Below the pieces are notes generated by a model that made no database searches, was not told the origin of the DNA, and saw nothing but the letters and a program-made list of their open reading frames with translations. This document shows positions 1-10,273 of a stretch of 64,000 bases of DNA, in pieces. This stretch comes from Allobosea sp. UNC402CLCol. Lineage in GTDB: Bacteria > Pseudomonadota > Alphaproteobacteria > Rhizobiales > Beijerinckiaceae. The first letter of the stretch is position 1; every line of letters starts with the position of its first letter. The DNA lies in contig NZ_JQJJ01000008.1 of assembly GCF_000745475.1 (NCBI RefSeq), positions 1,039,879 to 1,103,878 on the forward strand. The letters run 5' to 3'. The position numbers and the translations under genes are program-made.

Positions 1-493
1 AGAGCGTCCGCACCGCCGGATGGCAAACGGCCCGCAACGCCCGGCAAACCAGCCTGCGCGGCGGATTTCCCATCAGAAAGGCCGTCCAGCGCGTGGCTCC
101 ATAGCTCGTCACTGCGACGAGTTTGCGAATGTTGCCGAGCGCCGGCTCGACCTTGCCATCGACGAGCTCGAAGGAGACGCCCGGCAGGAAGACCCGGTCG
201 AAGAACCCCTTCAGGATCGCCGGATAGCCGAAATTCCAGACCGGAAAGCACAGCAGCAACGCGTCGGCCGCCTGCAATCGAGCGACATAGCCGGCAACGT
301 TCGATCTGTTGCTGGCTGTGTCGTGATAGAAGCGGCGCTCGTCGGGGCTCAGAACCGGATCGAACCCCTCGGCATAGAGGTCGCAGTCATCGACCTCGTG
401 CCCGGCCCGCCTGAGCCCCTCGACGACCGTCCGGTGCAGGGCGGCGCCATAGCTCTCCGGGTCGGGATGGGCGAAGAGGACGAGCACGCGCAT
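1..493 (-). CDS. NAD(P)H-quinone oxidoreductase-like flavodoxin-fold protein (partial)
   Basis: The reverse strand reads MRVLVLFAHPDPESYGAALH and stays open to the window edge, so about 164 residues are seen and the C-terminus is missing. The N-terminal strand-loop with LFAHPDPES and the later FPVWNFGYPAILKGFFDR segment are the flavin-binding signatures of the NQO/MdaB/KefF-type NAD(P)H dehydrogenase family (usually about 190 residues), cytosolic enzymes that reduce quinones or other electrophiles with NAD(P)H. The ATG lies 2 bp after the stop of the FAD-oxidase gene, so it is the third cistron of an operon. Its substrate cannot be read from the sequence. Confidence 0.8.
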   Translation of the reverse strand, partial: MRVLVLFAHPDPESYGAALHRTVVEGLRRAGHEVDDCDLYAEGFDPVLSPDERRFYHDTASNRSNVAGYVARLQAADALLLCFPVWNFGYPAILKGFFDRVFLPGVSFELVDGKVEPALGNIRKLVAVTSYGATRWTAFLMGNPPRRLVCRALRAVCHPAVRTL

Positions 494-495
494 CG

Positions 496-1920
496 TCAGC
501 CGGCCCCGGCTTCGGACAGGCTGCGGAACAGGAAGGTCTTGCCCGAGCGGTAGTCGTAATCCGGGTCCTCCCAGGCGATCATCTTGCCGGGGTTGAGCAG
601 CCCCTGCGGATCGGCCTCGCGCTTGAAGGCGAGCTGCGTCTCGTCGGTCTGCTTCATGCCGCCCTCCTCCAGCGTGTAGCGATGCGGGTTGAAGATCGGT
701 GCGCCCATCTCCTCATGGATGGCGATGATCTCGTCCAGCCGCTCCTCCGTCGTGAACCGCAATAGCGGCAGGCCGAAACAGGTGATCTTGCCATCGAAGC
801 GCACGAATTCGAGATGCGCGATGAGCTCCTCGCCGAAGCGCTGATGGATGGCCTCGACCAGTTCGACCTGATCCGGGAAGGGATAGAGCACCTGCAGATA
901 GGTGATCGCCGGATCGACCCGCAGCGCGCGCAGCGTCGTGTGGTTCCAGCCGAGCTCGTAGGCCGGCGGCAGCCCCTTGGCATCCTCCGGTGAGAGCGTG
1001 TCCGAGCGCAGCAGGAGCTCCGCGCCCCGGAAGCGCCGCACATAGGCGCAAAGCGCATCGACAGCGAAATCGGCAGCCATGACGACGACGAGATGGCTGT
1101 CGCGCGGCAGGAACTTGCGATGGCGCAGGAAATAATCATGCGGCGCCGGCGCGGCAAAGACGCTGAGGTTCTTGAGCGCGAGCCCGTCCTGCTCGCCGAC
1201 CGCATTGGCGAATTCGGTCGCAACGCGCAGGTTTTCGAAGCCGACGATGACATCGACCCAATCATAGGCCGGGCCGAGCGGCATCTCGACCTCGGTGATG
1301 ATGCCGTTGGTGCCATAGGCATGGGCGACCTTGTGCAGGTCCTCGCCCGCGAATTCGAGCAGGCGCGGGCTGGTCTCCATCGTCGCGACCTTGAGCCGGA
1401 TGATGTTGCCCCAGTCGCGCAGCCCGCCCCATTTGATCGAGCCGACGCCGCCCGAGCCGCCGGCGATGAAGCCGCCGATCGAGGCAGTCTGATAGGTCGA
1501 GGGGTGCAGCCTGAGTTCCTGCCGCGAATGCGCCCGTGTCTCGTCGTCGATGCGGGCCATGATCGCGCCGGGCTCGGCGACATAGCGGCCGGCGCCGATC
1601 TCCTTGACCTTGTTGAAACCGGCGAGATCGAGCAGCACGCCGCCGGAAAGCGGCATCGCCTGGCCGTAATTGCCGGTGCCGGTGCCGCGCGGCGTCACGG
1701 GAATGCCGAGCGCGTGGCAGGCGGCGAGCGTCTGAATGACCTCCGCTTCGCTCGTCGGAGACACGACGATATCGGCCACGACCTGATCGAGCTGGCGCTT
1801 CAGCACCGGCGAATACCAGAAGAAGTCGCGGCTCTTCTGTTTCACCAGCGCCGGGTTCTCCTCGGTGCGGACGCCACTGATGCGGGCTTTCAGCCCCGCG
1901 ATGTCGTAGCGGCTCGTCAT
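496..1920 (-). CDS. FAD-binding oxidase (GlcD/D-lactate dehydrogenase type, PCMH fold)
   Basis: The 474-residue protein has the FAD-binding PCMH domain: PRGTGTGNYGQAMPLSGG near residues 78-94 is the pyrophosphate loop, followed by the Gly-rich ASIGGFIAGGSGGVGSIKWG stretch near 147-166. It ends with GLLNPGKMI, the usual C-terminal motif of the GlcD / alkyl-DHAP-synthase / D-2-hydroxyacid dehydrogenase superfamily. Such enzymes oxidise 2-hydroxyacids or related alcohols and pass electrons from FAD. The start codon overlaps the stop of the upstream amidohydrolase by 4 nt (ATGA), so translation is probably coupled. It could act on the product of that hydrolase, but the substrate is unknown. Confidence 0.85.
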   Translation of the reverse strand: MTSRYDIAGLKARISGVRTEENPALVKQKSRDFFWYSPVLKRQLDQVVADIVVSPTSEAEVIQTLAACHALGIPVTPRGTGTGNYGQAMPLSGGVLLDLAGFNKVKEIGAGRYVAEPGAIMARIDDETRAHSRQELRLHPSTYQTASIGGFIAGGSGGVGSIKWGGLRDWGNIIRLKVATMETSPRLLEFAGEDLHKVAHAYGTNGIITEVEMPLGPAYDWVDVIVGFENLRVATEFANAVGEQDGLALKNLSVFAAPAPHDYFLRHRKFLPRDSHLVVVMAADFAVDALCAYVRRFRGAELLLRSDTLSPEDAKGLPPAYELGWNHTTLRALRVDPAITYLQVLYPFPDQVELVEAIHQRFGEELIAHLEFVRFDGKITCFGLPLLRFTTEERLDEIIAIHEEMGAPIFNPHRYTLEEGGMKQTDETQLAFKREADPQGLLNPGKMIAWEDPDYDYRSGKTFLFRSLSEAGAG

Positions 1921-3248
1921 GATGCTCTACCCATCAGATGATCCAGCTCGCGGTAATCCGGCAAGGTCCGGTCGATCGCCCTGCCCGCGACCAGCACGCT
2001 GCGGTCCCCCTGCGGCCGGGCGAAGAACTCGGTCCAGCTCCGCGCCCGCGTCACGATGAAATCGGCCGGCCCGCCCGCCGCCAGCATGCCGACGCCGTCG
2101 AGCCCCATCGCCGCCGCCGGCGTCCGTGCCACGGCGCAAGGCCAGTCCGAACCGGAATGATCGAGCTGAAGGATGCGCGTCGCCTCGCGCAGCACCTCGA
2201 CGAGGTCGAGATCGCCATAGGCATAGAACGGGTCGCGGGTGTTGTCGGAAGCGACCATCACCGGCACACCGGCCGCCTTCAGCTCATGCAGCGCCGTAAC
2301 CCCGCGCCAGCGTGGCGTGCGGCCCATCTGCCGGTCCTGCAGGTAGAGGTTGCAGAGCGGCAGCGAGACCACGGCGATGCCGGCCTCCTTCACCTTGCCG
2401 ATGATCCGCGCCTCGTCCTCCGGTGCCTGCAAGCTGAGCGAGCAGCAATGCCCGCACAGGATCTTGCCCGTGAAGCGGTGCCGCAGCGCCGCATCGGCGA
2501 TGTGCTCGAGCGAGCGGGCTGCCGGGTCGTTGCTCTCGTCGACATGGAAATCGAGATCGAAGCCGTTCTCGCTCGCCGCCCGGAACAGGAAGTCGAGCGC
2601 CCGGTCGAGCTCCGGGATCATGTAGGTGACGCAGCCGAGAAGCCCGTCGCCATGCATCTTCACCGCCGCGATCACTACCGCCATATGCGCCGGATCGAGC
2701 GCCTGCTCGACGCCGAACAGCGGCGAGGCCTGCAAGGAGATGCGCCCGGCCCAGCGCTCCCGCATCTCCGCATAGACCGGCCAGGAAATACCAATCTGTT
2801 TGCCGAGCGAATCGAGATGCGTCCGGATCGCGGCGGTGCCATGGGCAAAGGCCGTGCGCAGCGAGAAATCCATGCGCGTCCGGACATCCAGCGCCGACCA
2901 GTTCGCCTCGCGGTCATTGGCGACGGCAGCGAGCGCGCCCGGAAACGTCCCGTCCGGATTGGGACTGCGCGGCCAGATATGACCCTTGTCGAGATGAGTG
3001 TGGCAGTCGACGAGACGCGGCAGCACGATGCCGCCCTCGAGGTCGAGCGTCGGCCGATCGTTCGTCAGCGTCTCGGTTCCCGCCGGCAACAGCGATTCGA
3101 TCCGGCCATCGGCAATCGCAAGGTCGATCCGGGCAAGCCCGTCACGATCCGCGGCGAAGGAGCCGCCATCGATCAGGCAAAGCGGCGCGCTCATATTGAG
3201 CAGGCGGAAGGCGGATGCATCCGGAAGCGTGGCGAAACCCGTCGTCAC
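1917..3248 (-). CDS. Amidohydrolase, cytosine-deaminase-like
   Basis: The 443-residue protein has the metal-dependent amidohydrolase signatures of the cytosine deaminase group in order: DCHTHLDKGH (His83, His85), the HVDE motif, CGHCC and VASDN. Together these give the HxH, HxxE, His and Asp metal and catalytic set. The chosen start is GTG at 3248, because GGGAGG lies 8 nt upstream on the coding strand; an internal ATG at 3194 has no such site. It is the first gene of a three-gene operon with an FAD oxidase and a flavodoxin-fold reductase. That context points to a catabolic hydrolase for a cyclic amide, imine or N-heterocycle rather than pyrimidine salvage; this is inference. Confidence 0.8.
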   Translation of the reverse strand: MTTGFATLPDASAFRLLNMSAPLCLIDGGSFAADRDGLARIDLAIADGRIESLLPAGTETLTNDRPTLDLEGGIVLPRLVDCHTHLDKGHIWPRSPNPDGTFPGALAAVANDREANWSALDVRTRMDFSLRTAFAHGTAAIRTHLDSLGKQIGISWPVYAEMRERWAGRISLQASPLFGVEQALDPAHMAVVIAAVKMHGDGLLGCVTYMIPELDRALDFLFRAASENGFDLDFHVDESNDPAARSLEHIADAALRHRFTGKILCGHCCSLSLQAPEDEARIIGKVKEAGIAVVSLPLCNLYLQDRQMGRTPRWRGVTALHELKAAGVPVMVASDNTRDPFYAYGDLDLVEVLREATRILQLDHSGSDWPCAVARTPAAAMGLDGVGMLAAGGPADFIVTRARSWTEFFARPQGDRSVLVAGRAIDRTLPDYRELDHLMGRAS

Positions 3249-3419
3249 TTCCGCACCTCCCGCATCGGCCCTCCGCTACTGGATATCGGCCCGCCCTGTG
3301 CCCCGCAAGCGCAACCGCCGCAGGGCCCATGGCGCAGAAGGCCACGCAGCCGTCGCATCCGGGCTTGTCCGTGCGGGCGGGATCGCGCATGAGAGCGGCT
3401 TCCGGCAGGAGGACGCATC

Positions 3420-4280
3420 ATGGCGCAACAGGCACGCATCATCGACGGCAAGGCCGTAGCAGCGGAATTGCGCGCCGGCATCGCCCGCGAGGTCGCCGCG
3501 CTCAAGGCAGCGCGCGGCATCGTCCCTGGCCTCCATGTCGTCCTCGTCGGCGAGGACCCGGCGAGCAAAGTCTATGTCGCCTCGAAGGAGAAGCTCGCCG
3601 TCGAGGTCGGCATGAACTCGGTCGCCCATCGCCTGCCGGCTGAGACGACCGAGGCCGAACTGCTGGCCAAGCTCGCCGAACTCAATGCCGATGACAGCGT
3701 CGACGGCATCCTCGTCCAGTTGCCCCTGCCGAAGCATATCGACACCGGCCGCATCATCGACGCCATCGACCCGGCCAAGGATGTCGACGGCCTGCACCCG
3801 ATCAATGCCGGCCTGCTCGCCGGCGGCAAGAACGGCCTCGTACCCTGCACGCCGCTCGGCAGCATGCTGCTGCTGAAGCAGGCGCTTCCGTCGCTTTCGG
3901 GTCTCGATGCCGTGGTGATCGGCCGCTCGGAACTGGTCGGCCGCCCGGTCGCGCAGCTCCTGTTGCAGGCCGATTGCACCGTCACCATCGCCCATTCGCG
4001 CACGCGCGATCTGCCCGCGGTGGTGAAGCGCGCCGATATCGTCATCGCCGCCGTCGGCCGCCCGCGCATGGTCAAGGGCGACTGGATCAAGCCCGGCGCA
4101 ACCGTGATCGATGTCGGCATCAACCGCCTGCCCGACGGCAAGCTGACGGGCGATGTCGATTTCGCCGAGGCGGTACAGGTCGCGGGCGCGATCACGCCCG
4201 TCCCCGGCGGCGTCGGCCCGATGACCATCGCCTGCCTGCTCAAGAACACGCTGACGGCGTTTCACGCCCGACGAGGTTGA
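3420..4280 (+). CDS. folD: FolD, methylenetetrahydrofolate dehydrogenase / methenyl-THF cyclohydrolase
   Basis: At 286 residues this is the normal length for FolD, the cytosolic bifunctional enzyme converting 5,10-methylene-THF to 10-formyl-THF with NADP. Visible signatures are [15 protein letters not shown] with the catalytic Tyr52-x3-Lys56, [10 protein letters not shown], the [11 protein letters not shown] loop, the [11 protein letters not shown] nucleotide-binding turn and [10 protein letters not shown] near the C-terminus. GCAGGAGG precedes the ATG at 8 nt. The gene stands alone, divergent from the amidohydrolase operon and convergent with lpd, with which it shares a terminator. Confidence 0.97.
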   Translation: MAQQARIIDGKAVAAELRAGIAREVAALKAARGIVPGLHVVLVGEDPASKVYVASKEKLAVEVGMNSVAHRLPAETTEAELLAKLAELNADDSVDGILVQLPLPKHIDTGRIIDAIDPAKDVDGLHPINAGLLAGGKNGLVPCTPLGSMLLLKQALPSLSGLDAVVIGRSELVGRPVAQLLLQADCTVTIAHSRTRDLPAVVKRADIVIAAVGRPRMVKGDWIKPGATVIDVGINRLPDGKLTGDVDFAEAVQVAGAITPVPGGVGPMTIACLLKNTLTAFHARRG

Positions 4281-4337
4281 GCGCAGCAATCAGCGAGACC
4301 GCCACGGGCGGCCCGGCCCTTCCTCGGTTAGCCCCTA

Positions 4338-4371
4338 AAAAAAGGAGCTGCAATCCTGCAGCTCCTTTTTT
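4338..4371 (+). terminator. Bidirectional Rho-independent terminator between folD and lpd
   Basis: A perfect 15-bp stem (4338-4352 with 4357-4371) around the tetraloop ATCC contains the GC core GGAGCTGCA. It is flanked by an A-run on the left and a T-run on the right, so it can end transcription from both convergent genes. Confidence 0.92.
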
Positions 4372-4417
4372 CGTTCCTGCAGCAGGGCCGCGCCAGAGGC
4401 ACGGCCCGCCAACCCGA

Positions 4418-5818
4418 TCACATATGGATCTGGCGCTTCTCCACGGCCATCGCCGCTTCCTTCACCGCCTCGGCCAGCGTCGGATGCGCGTGGCAGGTAC
4501 GGGCGAGATCCTCGGACGAGCCGCCGAACTCCATCAGCACGGTTACTTCCGCGATCAGGTCGCCGGCATGCGGGCCGATGATGTGGCAGCCGAGCACACG
4601 ATCGGTCGCGGCATCGGCCAGGACCTTCACGAAGCCCTCGGTGTGGCGGATGGCGCGGGCGCGGCCATTGGCCGTGAACGGGAACTTGCCGATCTTGTAG
4701 GCGACGCCGGCCGCCTTCAGCTCTTCCTCGGTCTTGCCGATCGCGGCGACTTCCGGCGCGGTGTAGACGATGCCGGGGATGGCGTCGTAGTTCACATGGC
4801 CAGCCTTGCCGGCGATGATCTCGGCGACCGCGACGCCCTCATCCTCGGCCTTGTGCGCCAGCATCGGCCCGCGCACCACGTCGCCGATCGCGTAGATGCC
4901 GGCGACATTGGTCTTGAAATGGTCGTCGATGACGACGCGGCCGCGCTCGGTGGCGACACCCGCCTTATCGAGGCCGAGACCATCGGTGTTGGGACGGCGG
5001 CCGATCGCGACCAGCACGATATCGGCATTGAGCGTCCTGGCCTCTCCGCCTGCGGCAGGCTCGACGGTGACGGTCGCACCGCCCTTCTTGGCCACGTCGA
5101 CCTTGGTGACCTTGGAGCCGAGCTGGAAGGTGAAGCCCTGCTTCTCCAGGATGCGCTGGAACTGCTTGGCGACCTCGCCATCCATGCCGGGCAGGATGCG
5201 GTCGAGGAACTCGACGACGGTGACCTTGGCGCCGAGACGGGCCCAGACCGAGCCGATCTCGAGGCCGATCACGCCGGCGCCGACGACGACGAGCTCCTTC
5301 GGCACGGAGCCGATTTCGAGCGCGCCGGTCGAGGTGACGACGGTCTTCTCGTCGATGGTCACGCCCGGCAGCGGCGCCGATTCCGAACCCGTCGCGATGA
5401 CGATGTTCTTGGTCTCGATCTCCTGCGTCTTGCCGTCCTCGGCGGTGACGACGACCTTGCCGGCGGCCGGAATCGAAGCCGTGCCGTGGAAGGCGTCGAT
5501 CTTGTTCTTCTTGAGCAGGAAGCCGACGCCATTGACGTTCGCGTCGATGGTCTCCTGCTTGTGCGCCATCATCGCCTTGAGATCGAGCTTCGGCGTGCCG
5601 ACGACGATGCCGAGCTTCTCGAAGGTGTGGCCGGCCTCCTCGAACATCTCGGACGCGTGCAGCAGCGCCTTGGAGGGAATGCAGCCGACATTCAGGCAGG
5701 TGCCGCCATGAGTGGCGCGCTTCTCGACCACCGCGACCTTGAGGCCGAGCTGGGCGGCGCGGATGGCGCAGACATAGCCCCCGGGGCCGGTTCCGATGAC
5801 GACGAGATCGTAGGACAT
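4418..5818 (-). CDS. lpd: Dihydrolipoyl dehydrogenase (E3), lpd
   Basis: The 466-residue flavoprotein is the E3 component that reoxidises dihydrolipoamide of the 2-oxoglutarate dehydrogenase complex with NAD. It begins [19 protein letters not shown] (FAD dinucleotide fold) and has the redox disulfide [14 protein letters not shown] second Rossmann motif, [14 protein letters not shown], binds NAD, and the C-terminus has [10 protein letters not shown] with the active-site His. The frame stays open upstream to 5911, but this extension runs through a palindromic repeat. ATG 5818, preceded by GCGAGG, gives the family-standard N-terminus. It is the last gene of the sucCD-sucAB-lpd block. Confidence 0.97.
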   Translation of the reverse strand: MSYDLVVIGTGPGGYVCAIRAAQLGLKVAVVEKRATHGGTCLNVGCIPSKALLHASEMFEEAGHTFEKLGIVVGTPKLDLKAMMAHKQETIDANVNGVGFLLKKNKIDAFHGTASIPAAGKVVVTAEDGKTQEIETKNIVIATGSESAPLPGVTIDEKTVVTSTGALEIGSVPKELVVVGAGVIGLEIGSVWARLGAKVTVVEFLDRILPGMDGEVAKQFQRILEKQGFTFQLGSKVTKVDVAKKGGATVTVEPAAGGEARTLNADIVLVAIGRRPNTDGLGLDKAGVATERGRVVIDDHFKTNVAGIYAIGDVVRGPMLAHKAEDEGVAVAEIIAGKAGHVNYDAIPGIVYTAPEVAAIGKTEEELKAAGVAYKIGKFPFTANGRARAIRHTEGFVKVLADAATDRVLGCHIIGPHAGDLIAEVTVLMEFGGSSEDLARTCHAHPTLAEAVKEAAMAVEKRQIHM

Positions 5819-5838
5819 CTCTATAGCCTCGCAGTGCC

Positions 5839-5925
5839 CGTCATGGTCGGGCTTGTCCCGACCATCCACGTCTCGGGAGGCCGGGAGAAAAGTCGTGGAT
5901 GCCCGGGACAAGCCCGGGCATGACG
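5839..5925. repeat. Paired palindromic intergenic repeat (REP/BIME-like)
   Basis: Two short palindromes face each other: ATGGTCGGG-cttgt-CCCGACCAT (5843-5865) and ATGCCCGGG-acaag-CCCGGGCAT (5899-5921). The flanks GTCAT..CCACG and CGTGG..ATGAC make the whole 87 bp an imperfect larger palindrome. Related cores occur in several other gaps of this window. Located between sucB and lpd, where it may act as an mRNA hairpin. Confidence 0.85.
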
Positions 5926-5950
5926 TCGAAGTGAACCTCGCGAAACGCGA

Positions 5951-7180
5951 TCAGAGGTCGAGCACGAGCCGCGCCGGATCCTCCAGGCCTTCCTTGATGC
6001 GCACGAGGAAGGTCACGGCCTCCTTGCCGTCGATGATGCGGTGGTCGTAGCTGACCGCGAGATACATCATCGGCCGGGCCTCGATCTTGCCGTTCACCAC
6101 CATCGGGCGCTCCTGGATCTTGTGCATGCCCAGGATCGCCGATTGCGGCGCGTTCAGGATCGGGGTCGACATCAGCGAGCCGTAGACGCCGCCATTCGAG
6201 ATGGTGAAGGTGCCGCCCTGCATCTCCTCGATCGAGAGCTTGCCGTCGCGGGCCTTGCGACCGAACTCGCCGATCTTCTTCTCGACGCCGGCGATGGAGA
6301 GCTGGTCGGCATCGCGCACCACCGGAACCACCAGGCCCTTCTCGGTGCCGACGGCGACGCCGATATGGTAGTAGTTCTTGTAGACGATGTCGGTGCCGTC
6401 GATCTCGGCGTTGACGGCCGGGATCTCCTTCAGCGCCTGCACGCAGGCCTTCACGAAGAAGCCCATGAAGCCGAGCTTGACGCCGTGCTTCTTCTCGAAG
6501 GCATCCTTGTACTGGTTGCGCAGCGCCATGACGTTGGTCATGTCGACCTCGTTGAAGGTCGTCAGCATCGCGGCGGTGGACTGGGCCTCCTTGAGGCGGC
6601 GCGCGATGGTCTGGCGCAGCTTCGTCATCTTGACGCGCTCTTCGCGCGAGGCATCGTCCGGCGCCGACGGGGCGCGGACCTGCACCGGAGCGGCAGGCGC
6701 CGCCGGCGCGGCACTGGCGCCGGTCGCGATCGCCGCAAGCATGTCGCCCTTGGTGACGCGGCCATCCTTGCCCGAGGCCGGGACCGACGAGGCGTCGATG
6801 CCGCTCTCGGCGGCCAGCCGCGCCACGGCCGGGCCGGAATCAGCGGCCTTGGTGGCGGCAGCCTTCGGAGCCTCAGCGGCCGGAGCCGGCGCGGCGGCGG
6901 GCTTCTCTTCCTTCTTCGGAGCGGGCGCGGCAGCAGCCGCACCGCCTTCGGCGATCATGCCGAGCAGCGCGCTGACGCCGACCGTATCGCCTTCCTTGGC
7001 GACGATCTCGCCGAGCACGCCGGCGGCCGGGGCGTTGACCTCCAGCGTCACCTTGTCAGTCTCGAGCTCGACCAAAGGCTCGTCGGCCTTCACCGCCTCG
7101 CCCGGCTTCTTGAACCACTTGCCGATGGTCGCCTCGGAAACGGATTCGCCGAGGGTGGGTACGCGGATTTCGGTCGCCAT
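5951..7180 (-). CDS. sucB: Dihydrolipoyllysine-residue succinyltransferase (E2 of 2-oxoglutarate dehydrogenase)
   Basis: The 409-residue protein has the usual E2 order: an N-terminal lipoyl domain with [11 protein letters not shown] (lipoylated Lys43), an Ala/Pro-rich linker around 90-115, and a small E1/E3-binding domain ([20 protein letters not shown]). A catalytic acyltransferase domain ends in [13 protein letters not shown], carrying the His and Asp of the active site. It transfers succinyl groups from E1-ThDP to CoA. It follows sucA by 105 bp and is followed by the E3 gene, so the whole complex is encoded together. Confidence 0.97.
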   Translation of the reverse strand: MATEIRVPTLGESVSEATIGKWFKKPGEAVKADEPLVELETDKVTLEVNAPAAGVLGEIVAKEGDTVGVSALLGMIAEGGAAAAAPAPKKEEKPAAAPAPAAEAPKAAATKAADSGPAVARLAAESGIDASSVPASGKDGRVTKGDMLAAIATGASAAPAAPAAPVQVRAPSAPDDASREERVKMTKLRQTIARRLKEAQSTAAMLTTFNEVDMTNVMALRNQYKDAFEKKHGVKLGFMGFFVKACVQALKEIPAVNAEIDGTDIVYKNYYHIGVAVGTEKGLVVPVVRDADQLSIAGVEKKIGEFGRKARDGKLSIEEMQGGTFTISNGGVYGSLMSTPILNAPQSAILGMHKIQERPMVVNGKIEARPMMYLAVSYDHRIIDGKEAVTFLVRIKEGLEDPARLVLDL

Positions 7181-7285
7181 GTCAGGCCTCTGTTGTCTCG
7201 TTCTCTGGCGGTCGGATCGGCACCGGCGGAAACGCCGATGCGGCAGGGAAATCCGGCAGTGCGTAAAGCATCGCCGGGAGGGTCG

Positions 7286-10243
7286 TCAGGCCGCGAAGGC
7301 CTCGTCGAGGAAGGCGTTGAGCTGGGCGAGATGCTTGGACATCAGGCCGGTCGCCGTCGCGGCCGAGGCCGGGCGGCCGACATAGCGCGGCCGCTTCGAC
7401 TTCGAGCCGGCATGGCCCAGCACCCATTCCAGATAGGGCTCGACGAAGGTCCAGGAGCCCATGTTCTTCGGCTCCTCCTGGCACCAGACCACATCGGCGC
7501 CCTTGAAGCGCGCCAGCTCCTGCGCCAGCGTCTTCAGCGGGAACGGGTAGAGCTGCTCGACGCGCATCAGATAGACATCGTCGATGCCGCGCTTCTCGCG
7601 CTCCTCCAGCAGGTCGTAATAGACCTTGCCCGAGCAGAGCACGACGCGGCGGATCTTCGAGTCCTTGACCAGCTTGGTGGTCGACTTGCCGCGCTCGGCA
7701 TCATCGGCCAGCACGCGGTGGAAGGTCGAGCCCTCGGCGAGGTCCGCGAGGTCGGAGACGGCGCGCTTGTGGCGCAGCAGCGACTTCGGCGTCATCAGGA
7801 TCAGCGGCTTGCGGAAGTCGCGCTTCAGCTGGCGGCGCAAGATGTGGAAATAGCTCGCCGGCGTCGAGCAGTTCGCCACCTGCATGTTGTCCTCGGCGCA
7901 CATCTGCAGGAAGCGCTCGAGGCGGGCGGAGGAGTGCTCCGGACCCTGGCCCTCATAGCCGTGCGGCAGCAGGCAGACGAGGCCGGACATGCGCAGCCAT
8001 TTGCGTTCGCCGGACGAGATGAACTGGTCGAACACCACCTGCGCACCATTGGCGAAGTCGCCGAACTGCGCCTCCCACATCGTCAGCGCGTTCGGCTCCG
8101 ACAGGGTGTAGCCGTATTCGAAGCCGAGCACGGCCTCTTCCGAGAGCATCGAGTTGATGACCTCGTAGCGGGCCTGGTCCTCGCGGATATGGTTGAGCGA
8201 GGTGTGGCGGGCTTCGGTCTCCTGATCGATCAGCACCGAATGGCGCTGCGAGAAAGTGCCGCGCTCGCAATCCTGGCCGGAGAGACGCACCGGATTGCCG
8301 TCAAGCAGCAGCGAGCCGAAAGCGAGCGCCTCGGCCGTCGCCCAGTCGATGCCCTCGCCGCTCTCGACCGCCTTCTTGCGGTTGTCGAGGAAGCGCTGGA
8401 TCGTCTTGTGGACGTTGAAGCCGGCCGGAACGGCCGTGATCTTCTCGGTGATCTCCTTAAGCGTCTCCGCCGGCACGCCGGTGGCGCCGCGGCGCGGATC
8501 GTCCTCGTCGGCGCGGATCGCCTTCATGCCGGCCCAGCGGCCGTCGAGCCAGTCGGCCTTGTTCGGCTTGAAGGCCTGGCCGGCGTCGAACTCGACCTCC
8601 AGCTTCGCCTTCCAGGCGGCGCGCATCTCGTCGAGCTCGCCGGCTTGAACCACGCCCTCGGCCTCAAGCTTGGCGCCGTAAAGCTCCAGCGTCGTCTTGT
8701 GGCCGCGGATCTTGCGGTACATCAGCGGCTGGGTGAAGCCCGGCTCGTCGCCCTCGTTATGGCCGAAGCGGCGATAGCAGAACATGTCGACCACGACCGG
8801 CTTGTGGAACTTCTGCCGGAACTCGATCGCGATCTTGGCGGCGAAGACCACCGCCTCCGGATCGTCGCCATTCACATGGAAGACCGGCGCCTCGACCATC
8901 TTCGCCACGTCGGACGGATAGGGCGAGGAGCGCGAATAGCGCGGATAGGTGGTGAAGCCGATCTGGTTGTTGATGATGAAGTGCAGCGAGCCGCCGGTGC
9001 GGTGGCCCTTCAGCCCGGAGAGGCCGAGGCACTCCGCCACCACGCCCTGGCCGGCGAAGGCCGCGTCGCCATGGATCAGCAGCGGCAGCACCTTGGAACG
9101 CTCGACGACGTCGCCGAACTGATCCTGCTTGGCACGCACCTTGCCGAGCACCACCGGATCGACGATCTCGAGATGCGACGGGTTGGCGGTCAGCGAGATA
9201 TGGACGTTGTTGCCGTCGAACTCGCGGTCGCTGGAGGCACCGAGATGGTACTTCACGTCGCCCGAGCCCTCGACGTCGTCGGGCGCGAAGGAGCCGCCCT
9301 TGAACTCGTGGAACAGCGCGCGGTGCGGCTTGCCCAGCACCTGCGTCAGCACGTTGAGGCGGCCGCGATGGGCCATGCCGAAGACGATGTCGCGCACGCC
9401 GAGCGCGCCGCCGCGCTTGATGATCTGCTCCAGCGCCGGAACCAGCGCCTCGCCGCCGTCGAGGCCGAAGCGCTTGGTGCCGGTGAACTTCAGGTCGAGG
9501 AACTTCTCGAAGCCCTCGGTCTCGACCAGCTTGTTGAGGATCGCCTTCTTGCCTTCCTTGGTGAAGGCGATCTCCTTGTCCGGCCCCTCGATACGCTCCT
9601 GCAGCCAGGCCTTCTGCTCGGGGTCGGAGATGTGCATGAACTCGATGCCGACCGTGCCGCAATAGGTGCGCTGCAGGATCGAGACCATCTCGCGGATGGT
9701 GGCGAACTCCATGCCGAGCACGTTGTCGATGAAGATCTTGCGGTCGAGATCGGCCTCGCCGAAGCCGAAGGCGGCCGGCGACAATTCCTCGGGGTCGTTG
9801 CGGCTCTCGATGCCGAGCGGGTCGAGCTTGGCATGGAGATGGCCGCGCATCCGGTAGGCGCGGATCAGCATGATCGCGCGCACGGAATCGCGCGTCGCCT
9901 GCTGGACGTCGGCGGGGGAGAGCGTCGTGCCGGCTGCCTTGGCCTTGGCGCCGAGCTTGTCGGAGATGACCTTCTCGACCACGGCCCAGTTGCCGTCGAG
10001 CGCCGAGATCAGCTCGCCATTGGCGACGACCGGCCAGTTCGGCTTTTTCCAGGAGGCGCCCTTGGCGTTGTCCAGCACCGACTGCTTGTCGTCCTGCAGC
10101 GCGCCGAAGAAGCTCTGCCACTGCTCGTCGACCGACTTGGGATCGGCCTCGTAGCGGGCGTAGAGATCCTCGATATAGGCCGCGTTGCCGCCGTAGAGGA
10201 ACCCGGTCTGTGCGAGAGCCTCGTTGATGTCCTGGCGAGCCAT
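7286..10243 (-). CDS. sucA: 2-oxoglutarate dehydrogenase E1 component
   Basis: The 985-residue thiamine-diphosphate enzyme decarboxylates 2-oxoglutarate and succinylates the lipoyl group of SucB. N-terminal QTGFLYGGNAAYIEDLYARY, central GMAHRGRLNVL and VHGDAAFAGQGVV, and C-terminal LPHGYEGQGPEHSSARLERFL are family landmarks. The frame is open upstream to 10276, but ATG 10243 has AGGAG seven bases before it and starts MARQDINEALAQ, so it is preferred. Upstream lies a run of palindromic repeats separating it from sucD. Confidence 0.97.
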   Translation of the reverse strand: MARQDINEALAQTGFLYGGNAAYIEDLYARYEADPKSVDEQWQSFFGALQDDKQSVLDNAKGASWKKPNWPVVANGELISALDGNWAVVEKVISDKLGAKAKAAGTTLSPADVQQATRDSVRAIMLIRAYRMRGHLHAKLDPLGIESRNDPEELSPAAFGFGEADLDRKIFIDNVLGMEFATIREMVSILQRTYCGTVGIEFMHISDPEQKAWLQERIEGPDKEIAFTKEGKKAILNKLVETEGFEKFLDLKFTGTKRFGLDGGEALVPALEQIIKRGGALGVRDIVFGMAHRGRLNVLTQVLGKPHRALFHEFKGGSFAPDDVEGSGDVKYHLGASSDREFDGNNVHISLTANPSHLEIVDPVVLGKVRAKQDQFGDVVERSKVLPLLIHGDAAFAGQGVVAECLGLSGLKGHRTGGSLHFIINNQIGFTTYPRYSRSSPYPSDVAKMVEAPVFHVNGDDPEAVVFAAKIAIEFRQKFHKPVVVDMFCYRRFGHNEGDEPGFTQPLMYRKIRGHKTTLELYGAKLEAEGVVQAGELDEMRAAWKAKLEVEFDAGQAFKPNKADWLDGRWAGMKAIRADEDDPRRGATGVPAETLKEITEKITAVPAGFNVHKTIQRFLDNRKKAVESGEGIDWATAEALAFGSLLLDGNPVRLSGQDCERGTFSQRHSVLIDQETEARHTSLNHIREDQARYEVINSMLSEEAVLGFEYGYTLSEPNALTMWEAQFGDFANGAQVVFDQFISSGERKWLRMSGLVCLLPHGYEGQGPEHSSARLERFLQMCAEDNMQVANCSTPASYFHILRRQLKRDFRKPLILMTPKSLLRHKRAVSDLADLAEGSTFHRVLADDAERGKSTTKLVKDSKIRRVVLCSGKVYYDLLEEREKRGIDDVYLMRVEQLYPFPLKTLAQELARFKGADVVWCQEEPKNMGSWTFVEPYLEWVLGHAGSKSKRPRYVGRPASAATATGLMSKHLAQLNAFLDEAFAA

Positions 10244-10273
10244 GATGCTCCTGCCTTCCTTCACCGCTTGCGA

